In this document: piece by piece, positions 26,122 through 34,552 of the stretch
How the letters are laid out: every line of letters begins with the position of its first letter
Numbering within the stretch: position 1 is the first letter of the stretch
From: AC2028 sp002373595
Lineage (GTDB): Bacteria > Bacillota > Clostridia > Lachnospirales > Lachnospiraceae
Length of the DNA stretch: 64,000 bases
Reading direction: 5' to 3'
NCBI GenBank assembly: GCA_946616365.1
Contig: CAMOIX010000006.1
Coordinates: forward strand, 22,786-86,785
Made by a program: the position numbers and the translations under genes
Notes under the pieces: generated by a model
Databases searched by the model: none
Told to the model about the DNA's origin: nothing
Seen by the model: the letters and a program-made list of their open reading frames with translations, nothing else

Positions 26122-27822
26122 TTATTTGTCTAATATGTCCTCTTTGGTGAGCATACGGTCTCCGATGACCTGGGATGCCCATGTCTGAAGGTCTGAAAGG
26201 CGCACTATACCGCAGTCTCCGTGGTATTTCATGCCGTGTGCGTTTGCCAGTTCCTCAGTGTAATCCTCGAGGGCGTAGATCCTGTGGGTAAATCCGCCAC
26301 TCTTGGTATAGTGGTTAACGAGAGGAAGTCCTCCCGTTTCTTCCATATCTATTGAAATACCGTCCCCATCCACCTTAAAGGATACCCATGCCATCATCTC
26401 GAGCACTCTCTCGGGATGGTCCTGGGTGGAGATATAGTTTCCGACGGAATAGAAGCAAAGTCCCTTATTTCCTTTATCCGTGGTGATCTCCTCTATGGGC
26501 TCTATAACATGGGGATGCGCACCTATGATAAGGTCTGCACCCGCATCTATCATCTGATTGGCAAATCTGACCTGTCTCTCTATCGGTCTGAATGTGTACT
26601 CTACTCCCCAATGAGGGCAGACTACAACGATATCGGCGATCTGCCTGGCAGCTGCGATATCTGCGAGCACCTGGGTATCAAGAGTCTCGAAATCGAGCAT
26701 CCTGCTGTCGTTATACGGATTAAGTCTCTCGATATATCCGTCCACATCAGCCGGCCAGCTCTCCCAGTTGATGCTGTATGTATAGTTGAGTATGGCGAAT
26801 TTGTATCCGTCGACGACAGCCATTTTGATCCTTGAAGGACTGGATGTACCGTACTCAGTGTCGATCTGCTCATCAGGATCCGGCGTGCTGTTCGTCTCAG
26901 ATCCGTCTGACTGCCCGGAAAGTGCGATCTCCACTATCTTGCGTGCATTATCCACGGCAAGATCGTGAGTGTATGTCTCTATGAGATTGTCTATCGTACC
27001 TGCCTGATACTTCGGTGTATAGGGAAGGAGCGCTTTCGCAATCTCGGGATCCACGCCTGCATCGAGCGCAGCATGATAATTCTTGAATCCTTCATTGGCA
27101 TCGGCATTCTCGGTCCTTATCTCTATGGACTGAGTCTGCGGAACGGATCCGTGTATGCCGCAGACGAGCATCTCGGGGTATTTGGTCGCATAGAAATCCG
27201 ACATATGGATAACACCGCTCTGTCCGGCATCACGGGCATGGTTGGTTGCGGCTATCACTACATTAAATCCGGCCTTGGCAGTGGCATCTCCGACCTCGCT
27301 CGGCGTATTGAACACAGGGTAGCTCGTAAATTCCCTGTCATCGCCTCCTAAGGGGCTCTCCTGGTTGATGATCCTGATATCCGCAGCCCTGATGAGATCC
27401 TGCATCACGCCTTCGAACTCAAAATCATAATTTCTCGTGCCGTCAGCCTGCTTTCCCTCATTAATGAGTCCGGTATGGAAGAGATTGTCACCGACCATCA
27501 TAAGGTGTATATGATAGGGCTCAAAGACCGGGATCTCCGATTCACCCGAAAAACTGTATGAGACTGCGGGAGACTGTGTGCTGTCCCCGCTGCCGTCACC
27601 GGTTGTCGCATCTCCGGAGTTTCCGCCCCACCCTTCTATGGGGGTCCCCTCCGAATCCATATAACCTCCGGACTCTTTGGCCGTTTTGGGGGTATTGTCT
27701 CCCTTTTTAAGGATATCGGCAGGGCCGAACAGGGCAAATATACCCAGTCCCGCGAGGGCCATTATCGCCAGTAAAATCAGTACTATTTTGCCTGTATTTC
27801 TTCTTTTTCTGCGTTTTCTCAT
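26122..27822 (-). CDS. capA: CapA/PgsA-type metallophosphoesterase-like membrane protein
   Basis: This 566-residue protein has a very basic N-terminus (MRKRRKRRNTG), one membrane helix (residues 12-31), and a low-complexity G/D/S/T linker to about residue 95. The CapA fold follows with the metal-site motifs MMVGDNLFHTG, NQESPLGG, ATNHARDAG, CPHWGVEY and GAHPHVIEPIE. CapA/PgsA proteins take part in capsule polymer (poly-gamma-glutamate) export or attachment in Bacillus, but many clostridial members stand alone as here; no CapB or CapC is in the window. No Shine-Dalgarno precedes the ATG; instead an extended -10 box lies only seven bases upstream, so the mRNA may be leaderless. Confidence 0.88.
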   Translation of the reverse strand: MRKRRKRRNTGKIVLILLAIMALAGLGIFALFGPADILKKGDNTPKTAKESGGYMDSEGTPIEGWGGNSGDATTGDGSGDSTQSPAVSYSFSGESEIPVFEPYHIHLMMVGDNLFHTGLINEGKQADGTRNYDFEFEGVMQDLIRAADIRIINQESPLGGDDREFTSYPVFNTPSEVGDATAKAGFNVVIAATNHARDAGQSGVIHMSDFYATKYPEMLVCGIHGSVPQTQSIEIRTENADANEGFKNYHAALDAGVDPEIAKALLPYTPKYQAGTIDNLIETYTHDLAVDNARKIVEIALSGQSDGSETNSTPDPDEQIDTEYGTSSPSRIKMAVVDGYKFAILNYTYSINWESWPADVDGYIERLNPYNDSRMLDFETLDTQVLADIAAARQIADIVVVCPHWGVEYTFRPIERQVRFANQMIDAGADLIIGAHPHVIEPIEEITTDKGNKGLCFYSVGNYISTQDHPERVLEMMAWVSFKVDGDGISIDMEETGGLPLVNHYTKSGGFTHRIYALEDYTEELANAHGMKYHGDCGIVRLSDLQTWASQVIGDRMLTKEDILDK

Positions 27823-27829
27823 AAGCGCT

Positions 27830-27838
27830 ATTATAACA
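27830..27838 (-). promoter_or_regulatory. Extended -10 promoter of capA, seven bases from the start codon
   Basis: On the minus strand TGTTATAAT (TG-n-TATAAT) ends seven bases before the capA ATG. A weak -35 (TTTATA) is 17 bases further upstream. With usual spacing transcription would begin at or one base before the A of ATG, and no Shine-Dalgarno exists in the remaining sequence. Confidence 0.6.
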
Positions 27839-27865
27839 AAAGACTGGAATTTTATAAAGAGATTT

Positions 27866-27873
27866 GTTATACT
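27866..27873 (+). promoter_or_regulatory. Extended -10 promoter of the SH3-NlpC/P60 gene
   Basis: TGTTATACT matches an extended -10 (TG-n-TATACT). It lies 11 bases before the ATG at 27885, predicting a leader of about four bases and no Shine-Dalgarno. It is divergent from the capA promoter; the two -10 boxes are 32 bases apart. Confidence 0.55.
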
Positions 27874-27884
27874 GACGATTACCT

Positions 27885-29069
27885 ATGAAAAAACGAACTG
27901 TCAGAAAAAACACAAAAAGACTCATAGCACTCGGACTGGCTCTGACCATTTCGCTTCCTCTCATCGGAACGAACAGTATAGATGCCAAGGCCGTCAAGAC
28001 AAAGGAAAAGGCTTCCGCAGGTTTCTCGGGATACTTAAGTTACGACGAAGCCAAGGAGCGACTTTCCAAGCTTACCGCTGAGCAGATGGCTGCTAACGCC
28101 GCTCAGCTGAACCAGGTCACGGCGGAGGAGGCCAGGGAAGAGTACCAGAATCTCGCCATAGCCAAGGTCGATGAATTCGTTAATGTACGCTCAGGCCCCG
28201 GTACCACATACAATACCCTCGGAAGGATGTACAACGGAGCTGTTGCCGACATCGTCGAGACCGACGGTGACTGGCTCAAAGTAGTAAGCGGATCCCTTGA
28301 GGGCTATATCAAATCCGAATATTTCATAATCGGTGACGATGCACTCGATGTTATCGACGAGTATATCCAGCGTACCGCAACGGTCAACGCATCCGTACTT
28401 AATATAAGAAAAGAGCCCAATGCCGACTCCGATAAGGTCGGATACCTCTTTAACGGTGAGAAAGTAAGCGTCCTCGAGCTCGATGACGACTGGCTGAAAG
28501 TCAAGGTATCGACCGGAGAGGAAGGCTTCGTATCGGCTGACTACGCCACCGTATATGAGGAGTTCAAATACGCCAAGACAAACGAAGAGATAGAGGCCGA
28601 AGATAAGGCAAGACGCGAAAAGCTTGCCAAGGAGCAGGAGGCTATCCGCTCACAGCTCAAGGAGGACACTTCCATCGTCGGCTCCGCTGTCGTATATGAG
28701 ACCAATACCGAGCTCCGTACTGCGATCGTCGACTTCGCACTCCAGTATGTCGGATGCCCGTATGTAAACGGCGGTCAGAAACTCGGCGCTACGGACTGCT
28801 CCGGATTTACCATGCTCGTATATCAGCAGTTCGGTTACTCGCTCAGCCGACTCACCCAGGGTCAGTGCAATAACAACGGACGCAGCATCACCTTGAGCGA
28901 GGCTCAGCCCGGAGACGTCATCTGCTACAGCTACGGATCGTCATGTTCGCATGTAGCCCTCTATATCGGAAACGGCCAGATCGTACATGCAGCCAACTCA
29001 AGACGAGGAGTCGTTATCGACAATGTCGGAATCGAGCCGATCATCGCAGTCAAGAATATGATCGACTGA
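27885..29069 (+). CDS. Secreted SH3b-SH3b-NlpC/P60 cell-wall hydrolase
   Basis: This 394-residue protein probably cuts peptide stems of peptidoglycan between D-Glu and the diamino acid. A signal peptide covers residues 1-35. Two bacterial SH3 domains follow (about 94-148, with FVNVRSGPGTTYNTLG; and 165-222, with SVLNIRKEPNADSDKVG). A charged helical linker (235-260) leads to an NlpC/P60 domain (275-390) with catalytic C305 in DCSGF, H356 in CSHVALYIG and H368 in IVHAANS. This is the common plan of clostridial NlpC/P60 endopeptidases. It is transcribed opposite to capA from a very short intergenic region and is followed 12 bases later by a YD-repeat gene. Confidence 0.92.
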   Translation: MKKRTVRKNTKRLIALGLALTISLPLIGTNSIDAKAVKTKEKASAGFSGYLSYDEAKERLSKLTAEQMAANAAQLNQVTAEEAREEYQNLAIAKVDEFVNVRSGPGTTYNTLGRMYNGAVADIVETDGDWLKVVSGSLEGYIKSEYFIIGDDALDVIDEYIQRTATVNASVLNIRKEPNADSDKVGYLFNGEKVSVLELDDDWLKVKVSTGEEGFVSADYATVYEEFKYAKTNEEIEAEDKARREKLAKEQEAIRSQLKEDTSIVGSAVVYETNTELRTAIVDFALQYVGCPYVNGGQKLGATDCSGFTMLVYQQFGYSLSRLTQGQCNNNGRSITLSEAQPGDVICYSYGSSCSHVALYIGNGQIVHAANSRRGVVIDNVGIEPIIAVKNMID

Positions 29070-29081
29070 TAAAGATCAGGG

Positions 29082-30335
29082 ATGAAGAAAACTCTTATCA
29101 TCACAATCACTGCATTACTTATCATCACAGCGGCTTTAGCCGCTGTTTTGCTCATTGCGCTTAATAAGGGAGGCTCCGTACCCAAGCCCGACGTGTCCGA
29201 TGACCTCGGATGGGAGGATCTCCCCGAAGTACTTCCCTATGAGACCGACATTGCAGACGCAGACTCACTTCTCTCAGAAGGAAAAGTACTCGAGGCACTC
29301 TCGCTCCTCGAAGAGTCGGCCTCCAAATATCCGGATAATACCGAGATATCACAGAAGCTAGACTACATCCGCTCCCATACTGTCATCACACGAATGAAGT
29401 ATTCCGACTCTGACGGATACGGATATGAGTACACATATGATAAAAATGGCAATATCCTCACCTACACGGATACCATGGGATATTCCGCTTCATATACATA
29501 TGATGAGAGCGGGAACAATACATACTTCACCAATTCTTACGGATATTCCTATACCGATACTTACGACGGCAATGAACGCGTAAAGAGGGAAACCTCTGAC
29601 GGCGCTGTGTTTACCTATACCTATAAGGACGGTAATCTCTTCTCGCAGGATTATTCATACGGCGGATTTACCACTCACACCGAATATGACTCCTTCGGAA
29701 ATATCACCGCATACAACGACGGTGAAGGTACTGCTTACAGTGCAATATATGACTCGTCAGGCAATGTTCTCTCATATGAAAGAAACGACGGATACTGGTT
29801 CAGACATACTTACGATGCCTCCGGCAATGAGACCTATTACGAAAACAGTGAAGGTACCACACGCAACTACACCTATAATGACATGGGACTCCTCCTTGAA
29901 TACACCTCAAACAAGGGCGACCGTGAGACATATACCTACGATGAAAAGGGTAATCTCCTCCGCTGGGAGAGCAATAAGGGTGACTGGAAGAATTACGGCT
30001 ATGATGCGTCGGGCAACTGCACGTCATATGAGGACAATGCCGGAAACCGCACGATCGACGAATACGATGAATCCGGCAACAATATATATCATGAGGAATC
30101 GAACGGATACTCATTTACCAAATCCTATGACGAAGCAGGAAACTGCATCTACGAGGAAGTCCAGTCAGACCTGGAGTGGTACTGCACTGTTTATGATGCC
30201 GACGGACGCGCTCTCGCGCTCGACGGATCTTTCGGCAAGTACGATTATGAATATGATGAAATGAAAAACCCGACCCACGCCGGAAACGATTATCGCAGCG
30301 AGGATCGGGAGTATGATTATCTCTATATTCCTTAA
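29082..30335 (+). CDS. Membrane-anchored or secreted YD-repeat protein
   Basis: This 417-residue protein has an N-terminal hydrophobic segment (about 3-28: LIITITALLIITAALAAVLL) and a short linker with a tetratricopeptide-like helix pair (60-100). From residue 105 to the end are about a dozen repeats of 20-22 residues with the YD core: YTYD-x-x-GN followed by T/Y-rich strands. YD repeats form the beta-shell of RHS/Tc toxins and wall-associated WapA. Here there is no RHS core PxxxxDPxG motif and no C-terminal toxin, so it is a stand-alone YD protein. The start has only a weak AGGG site. The stop is two bases from the stop of the convergent ctpA gene. Function unknown. Confidence 0.75.
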   Translation: MKKTLIITITALLIITAALAAVLLIALNKGGSVPKPDVSDDLGWEDLPEVLPYETDIADADSLLSEGKVLEALSLLEESASKYPDNTEISQKLDYIRSHTVITRMKYSDSDGYGYEYTYDKNGNILTYTDTMGYSASYTYDESGNNTYFTNSYGYSYTDTYDGNERVKRETSDGAVFTYTYKDGNLFSQDYSYGGFTTHTEYDSFGNITAYNDGEGTAYSAIYDSSGNVLSYERNDGYWFRHTYDASGNETYYENSEGTTRNYTYNDMGLLLEYTSNKGDRETYTYDEKGNLLRWESNKGDWKNYGYDASGNCTSYEDNAGNRTIDEYDESGNNIYHEESNGYSFTKSYDEAGNCIYEEVQSDLEWYCTVYDADGRALALDGSFGKYDYEYDEMKNPTHAGNDYRSEDREYDYLYIP

Positions 30336-30337
30336 TG

Positions 30338-31603
30338 TCAGTTTAATTTGTTCTCGAGATATTTGACAGCCTCATCAAGCTGATTGTCAAAAGGATTCTC
30401 CTCATCGTAATAAGCTTCACTGTCGAACTTCACTTCGATATCGGGCTCTATTCCGACACCGTCCAGTGCAAATCCGCTGGGAAGGAAATACTCCTCTATC
30501 GTGAGCTTCATCGCAGATCCGTCTTTGAAATACTTGAATCCCTGGACCACGCCCTTGCCGTAAGTGGTCGTTCCCATGCTGATGGCAGCATTGTTATCGC
30601 GAAGCGTTCCGGTAAGGATCTCGGCTGCACTCGCGGTATATCCGTTCGTGAGCACTACGATAGGTATCTGGAGTTTATGCTCTTCATCACTCTCAAAGGT
30701 CTCCTTTACTCCGGCTACATTTTCCGTATAAAGGATGAGTGACTTGGGAAGAAGCTGATCGGCTATATCCACTACCGCACTGAGGAGTCCACCGGTGTTG
30801 GATCTAAGGTCTATTACGAGAGCCTTCATATCACTGCCCTTAAGAGTAGCAAGTGCATCCGTGAACTGATCTACCGTCGCATCCTCGAAGGAAGTGATCT
30901 GGATATATCCAATGCGATCATTTTCCATCCTGTAGTCTACGGTCTTCTTGATGACCTCTGCTCTCGTAATGGTAAACTCGAGGTAATCATCCTCTCCCTC
31001 TCTGGCTATCCTGAGTGTGACATTAGTACCGATGGGACCTCTGATCTTGGATACGACTTCATCGAGCGATTTCTTGTAGGAGTTCTCACCGTCTATCTCT
31101 ACGATCCTGTCGCCGCTCTTAAGACCTGCTTTGCCGGCGGGAGCATCATCGTACACAGAAGTGATCGTAGGCCAACCGTCGTCACCCGAGATAAGTGTAG
31201 CTCCTATACCGTAGAACTTACCCTGCAGATCACTGTTTAATTCATCTATCTCATCGGGATCGTAATACTCTGCATATTTATCACCTGTGCCGTAGAGATA
31301 TCCTTCGATCACACCTCTGCGGATCTCTTCGTCATCCATATCATAGATGGAATACTTGTTGAAGTATTTCTCTATGTCGCCGAGCTTATTCATCAGATCT
31401 TCATTGAAGATGCCTTCTCTGCTCTTATCGGACTGTGCGGCGATATCATTTATCTGCGTATCTGTCGCAGCCTTCAGTTTCTTAACCACCAAGGCGTTGT
31501 ACAGTATGAGTCCGCCTATGGACAAAAAGAGCATCACGAAAAGACCTGCTATCAGTCCAAAGACAAACGACCTTGTATTGAATTCCTTGTTGTCATTTTC
31601 CAT
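30338..31603 (-). CDS. ctpA: C-terminal processing peptidase (S41 family) with PDZ domain
   Basis: This is a 421-residue membrane-anchored serine protease acting outside the cytoplasmic membrane. Residues 12-40 are a membrane helix. A PDZ domain lies at about 125-205 (GIGATLI, AGLKSGDRIVEIDG). The S41 catalytic domain carries LVIDLRSNTGG, the catalytic serine S325 in TASAAE and the lysine K350 in TYGKG. CtpA-type proteases degrade or process cell-wall hydrolases and their adaptors. It lies 15 bases after the M23 peptidase gene, which fits FtsEX-controlled wall hydrolysis. The ribosome site is AAAGGA. Confidence 0.95.
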   Translation of the reverse strand: MENDNKEFNTRSFVFGLIAGLFVMLFLSIGGLILYNALVVKKLKAATDTQINDIAAQSDKSREGIFNEDLMNKLGDIEKYFNKYSIYDMDDEEIRRGVIEGYLYGTGDKYAEYYDPDEIDELNSDLQGKFYGIGATLISGDDGWPTITSVYDDAPAGKAGLKSGDRIVEIDGENSYKKSLDEVVSKIRGPIGTNVTLRIAREGEDDYLEFTITRAEVIKKTVDYRMENDRIGYIQITSFEDATVDQFTDALATLKGSDMKALVIDLRSNTGGLLSAVVDIADQLLPKSLILYTENVAGVKETFESDEEHKLQIPIVVLTNGYTASAAEILTGTLRDNNAAISMGTTTYGKGVVQGFKYFKDGSAMKLTIEEYFLPSGFALDGVGIEPDIEVKFDSEAYYDEENPFDNQLDEAVKYLENKLN

Positions 31604-31618
31604 ATTTATGTCCTTTGC

Positions 31619-32866
31619 TTAGAACGAAACGTAATCCCTGGGATTTTCGTAGGTACCGTTTCTCCTTACCGTGAAGTGAAGGTGAGGACCCGTGGAATTA
31701 CCGGTGCTTCCTACTGCCGCTATCGTCTCTCCTCTGACGACCACATCTCCTACCGAGGAATAGAGAGCCGAGCAATGCATGTATATCGTATAGAGATTGT
31801 CTCCATGATCGATCATTATATAATTGCCCATGGAGTAGCTATAGGCAGCAGCAACGACTCTTCCGTCGTATGCCGCATAAATGGCAGTTCCTGTCGGTGC
31901 AGCAAGATCTATACCGTTGTGAAGCCTGGTCGTACCGAATATGGGATGTGGTCTGTATCCGAATTCACTCGATACTCTCTTGTAGCTGGCGATCGGCTTG
32001 CAGAATGCACCTCCGTCGTATGTAGTGAGCGAACCGTTCTGTGCGATGATCCTTCTCTTCTCCTCGAGTATAGCCGCCTCAATAGCCTGGATCTCTTCCT
32101 CGCGCTCTTTCATTTCCTGCTCGTACTCGGCTATCGCAGCTTCATCGTTTGCTATGCTCTTGTTGTATTCGTTGATGTCGGCTTCCTTCTGTGCGATGAG
32201 AGCTTCCATATTGTCTCTCTCCGCTTCGACTGCTGCCTTTGCTTCATCGACAACATCCTTCTCCGCCCGGAGCTGATCTCTGCAGAGCTCAACATATTCT
32301 CTGGTGGCCTTGTACTGTTCCCACATCATCTTGTCATATGCGACGATGCGCTCTATATAATCGGCTCTGGTCAGCATCTCGCGGATACTCTTGGACTCTA
32401 TGAGCATCTGAATGGACTGTGAATCACCCTGCTCATACATCCTTCTCATACGGCCCATCATCGAATTGTACTGATCTTCCTCGATGGCTTCCGCTTCGGC
32501 AAGTTCAGCCTCTGTCGTCTCTATCTGTTTCTCAAGCTCGTTTATCTGCTCAGTGAGATCATCAATATTTGCAAGGATATCATTCAGAGCGGAGTCGAGC
32601 TCCATGACATATGCCTGGAGATCCTGCTTCTTTGCTTCCAGATCCTTCTTTAAGTTCCGGAGATTTGTTATCTGGCTCTGTATCTGTTTCTTCTGATCGT
32701 TTGCGGCGTCAAGTTCCTGCTGCTTCTGTTTGATAAGATCATTGGTTATGGCTTGGGCATCGGGCCCGGGCAATGCAAACAAAAGTATCAGAACAGTCGT
32801 CATTACGCCGGCTGTTCCGATCACTGTTTTATTCCATAATCTTTTCTTATCGAATCTTATTTTCAA
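31619..32866 (-). CDS. FtsEX-associated M23 peptidase with long coiled coil (EnvC/PcsB-type)
   Basis: This 415-residue protein has an N-terminal signal or anchor (residues 12-38), then a long coiled coil (40-265) rich in E, K, Q and I, and a lysostaphin-type M23 domain (295-415). Zinc-ligand motifs are present: HNGIDLAAP, YMHCS and HLHFTV. The coiled coil plus wall hydrolase plan and the position directly after ftsX match EnvC and PcsB/CwlO, which are activated by FtsEX at division or elongation sites. With the full HxH motif it is probably an active DD- or DL-endopeptidase rather than an EnvC-like pseudo-enzyme. Translation appears to start at TTG at 32866, preceded by GGTGG; no ATG lies upstream in frame, and the next ATG would cut into the anchor. 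Confidence 0.88.
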   Translation of the reverse strand: MKIRFDKKRLWNKTVIGTAGVMTTVLILLFALPGPDAQAITNDLIKQKQQELDAANDQKKQIQSQITNLRNLKKDLEAKKQDLQAYVMELDSALNDILANIDDLTEQINELEKQIETTEAELAEAEAIEEDQYNSMMGRMRRMYEQGDSQSIQMLIESKSIREMLTRADYIERIVAYDKMMWEQYKATREYVELCRDQLRAEKDVVDEAKAAVEAERDNMEALIAQKEADINEYNKSIANDEAAIAEYEQEMKEREEEIQAIEAAILEEKRRIIAQNGSLTTYDGGAFCKPIASYKRVSSEFGYRPHPIFGTTRLHNGIDLAAPTGTAIYAAYDGRVVAAAYSYSMGNYIMIDHGDNLYTIYMHCSALYSSVGDVVVRGETIAAVGSTGNSTGPHLHFTVRRNGTYENPRDYVSF

Positions 32867-32891
32867 AAGAAAACCACCACAGATAAAACTG

Positions 32892-33791
32892 TCACACTTT
32901 GAGATGTTTGCGTACTGTCATTACACTACCGAGGAATCCTATTCCCACACCGACTGCAAGACATATCGGAAGCAGGAACGAGAATACCTGCTCGAGGGGA
33001 ACGAAATCCAGGAGACCCTCAAGCGCCGAGAACCTCGTTGCCATCTGTCTCATAACATAATCATACAGTTCGTATACGATGCAGAGCGGCAGACAGGCTC
33101 CGAGGAGTCCGATGAGCATACCTTCGAGGACGAAGGGCGCTCTTACAAAGAAGTCCGTTGCTCCGATGTATTTCATTATATGTATCTCTTCCGATCTCAC
33201 CGATATACCCACGCGCACGGTATTGCTGATAAGGAATATACTTACCGCAAGGAGTATCGTGATGATCGCGATAGAGATATATGCGAGGATGTTGTTCACA
33301 CCTGTGAGAGTATTGGCAGTGATCGAATCATATCTTACGAGTCTTACCTCAGGAAGTGACTCAAGCCATGATACGAGAGTTCCCTGCATTGAGATATCGC
33401 TCAGATAAACATCATGGTTGTGCTCTCCGGCAAGAGGGTTCTCCGGGAAGTATTCCTGATAATCCTCTCCGCAGTACTCGGGACCAAACTCTGCCCAGAT
33501 GTCATCATCCGAGTGGTAGACGACTTTGGAAACTTCAACTCTTGCATTTATATCATTCTCAATCTCTTTAATCCTCTCCTCGGTGGTCTCGGGAGTGTAG
33601 AATACGGTAAGCGATACACCCTCCTCAACTTTGAGCAGCATATGCTGTACATTGGCGACTACCGAATAGAAAAGACAAAAGAGGAACAGGCACGCTCCAA
33701 TGGTCGCGATCGACGCAAGCGAGTACCATCCGTTCCTGAATAGATTACGTACGCCCTGCCAGAGCGTATAGAAAAATGTTCTAATCTTCAT
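32892..33791 (-). CDS. ftsX: Cell-division ABC transporter permease FtsX
   Basis: This 299-residue membrane protein has the FtsX plan: a short cytoplasmic N-terminus (FYTLWQGVRNLFRNGWYSLA), helix 1 near 24-45, an extracellular domain of about 120 residues, then three helices from residue 170. It forms a complex with FtsE and passes an ATP-driven conformational signal to the extracellular wall hydrolase encoded next. The start overlaps the ftsE end by 11 bases, so the two are translated together. The large extracellular loop with YCGEDYQEYFPENPLAG is probably the docking site for the M23 partner. Confidence 0.95.
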   Translation of the reverse strand: MKIRTFFYTLWQGVRNLFRNGWYSLASIATIGACLFLFCLFYSVVANVQHMLLKVEEGVSLTVFYTPETTEERIKEIENDINARVEVSKVVYHSDDDIWAEFGPEYCGEDYQEYFPENPLAGEHNHDVYLSDISMQGTLVSWLESLPEVRLVRYDSITANTLTGVNNILAYISIAIITILLAVSIFLISNTVRVGISVRSEEIHIMKYIGATDFFVRAPFVLEGMLIGLLGACLPLCIVYELYDYVMRQMATRFSALEGLLDFVPLEQVFSFLLPICLAVGVGIGFLGSVMTVRKHLKV

Positions 33792-34527
33792 TGATGTACA
33801 TTCCCTCTTCTTCGTCGCTGATGATGATACCCTTCTTCATCGCGATAACTCTCTTCTTCATCTCGTTGACTATATCAGGGTTATGAGTGACGACTACTAC
33901 GGTCGTTCCCTTCTCGTTGATCTCCTCGAGCAGGTTCATGATCTCCCATGTTGTCGTAGGATCGAGGTTACCCGTAGGCTCGTCGGCCAGCAGTATGGAA
34001 GGCTGGTTTACGAGTGCTCTGGCAAGTGCGACTCTCTGCTGCTCTCCTCCGGAAAGCTTCCTGACATTGGCGCGATACTTGCCTGCCAGTCCTACCATTG
34101 CAAGGATGTTGGGAACATTGCGTCTCATCTCTCTCGCAGGAACTTCTATGATCCTCTGTGCGAAAGCAACATTCTCATATACATTTCTGTCCTTAAGGAG
34201 TCTGAAGTCCTGGAATACGACTCCGATATTTCTCCTGAACTTCGGTATCTGGTGGCGTCTGATCTTGAGCGTGTTCTGGCCCATTACATAGACTGTTCCG
34301 CCGGTGGGCTTGAGTTCTCTCAAGAGGAGCTTGATCAGAGTGGATTTACCGGATCCGGTATCTCCGACTATGAAAACAAACTCTCCTTTGTTAATGCTGA
34401 GACTGATGCCGTCAAGTGCGGGAGCTCCCTTCTCGGGGAATTTCATACTTACATTCTCGAGATGTATAACTCCGTTCTCTTCGACAAACTGCTCTCTGCG
34501 TCTTCTTTTTTCTTCCCTACTGAGCAT
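33781..34527 (-). CDS. ftsE: Cell-division ABC transporter ATP-binding protein FtsE
   Basis: This 248-residue ABC ATPase has Walker A GDTGSGKSTLIKL, the Q-loop VVFQDFRLL, the signature LSGGEQQRVALARAL and Walker B ILLADEPTGNLDP. VTHNPDIVNEMKKRVIAM near the end is typical of FtsE. It drives FtsX to control peptidoglycan hydrolysis. About 18 charged residues precede the usual FtsE start (VIHLENVSMKF), an N-terminal extension that is Arg/Lys/Glu-rich. It is the first gene of ftsE-ftsX-M23-ctpA and lies 25 bases after the CdaR-like regulator gene, so that regulator may be co-transcribed. Confidence 0.95.
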   Translation of the reverse strand: MLSREEKRRRREQFVEENGVIHLENVSMKFPEKGAPALDGISLSINKGEFVFIVGDTGSGKSTLIKLLLRELKPTGGTVYVMGQNTLKIRRHQIPKFRRNIGVVFQDFRLLKDRNVYENVAFAQRIIEVPAREMRRNVPNILAMVGLAGKYRANVRKLSGGEQQRVALARALVNQPSILLADEPTGNLDPTTTWEIMNLLEEINEKGTTVVVVTHNPDIVNEMKKRVIAMKKGIIISDEEEGMYINED

Positions 34528-34552
34528 TTAATTTACCTCTGTATCTTTACGA

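Noticed and set aside
30355..30395. Terminator for the YD-repeat gene inside ctpA (TTTGACA / TGTCAAA)
   Set aside because: The arms are short with a long mismatched loop, GC-poor, and no T run follows.
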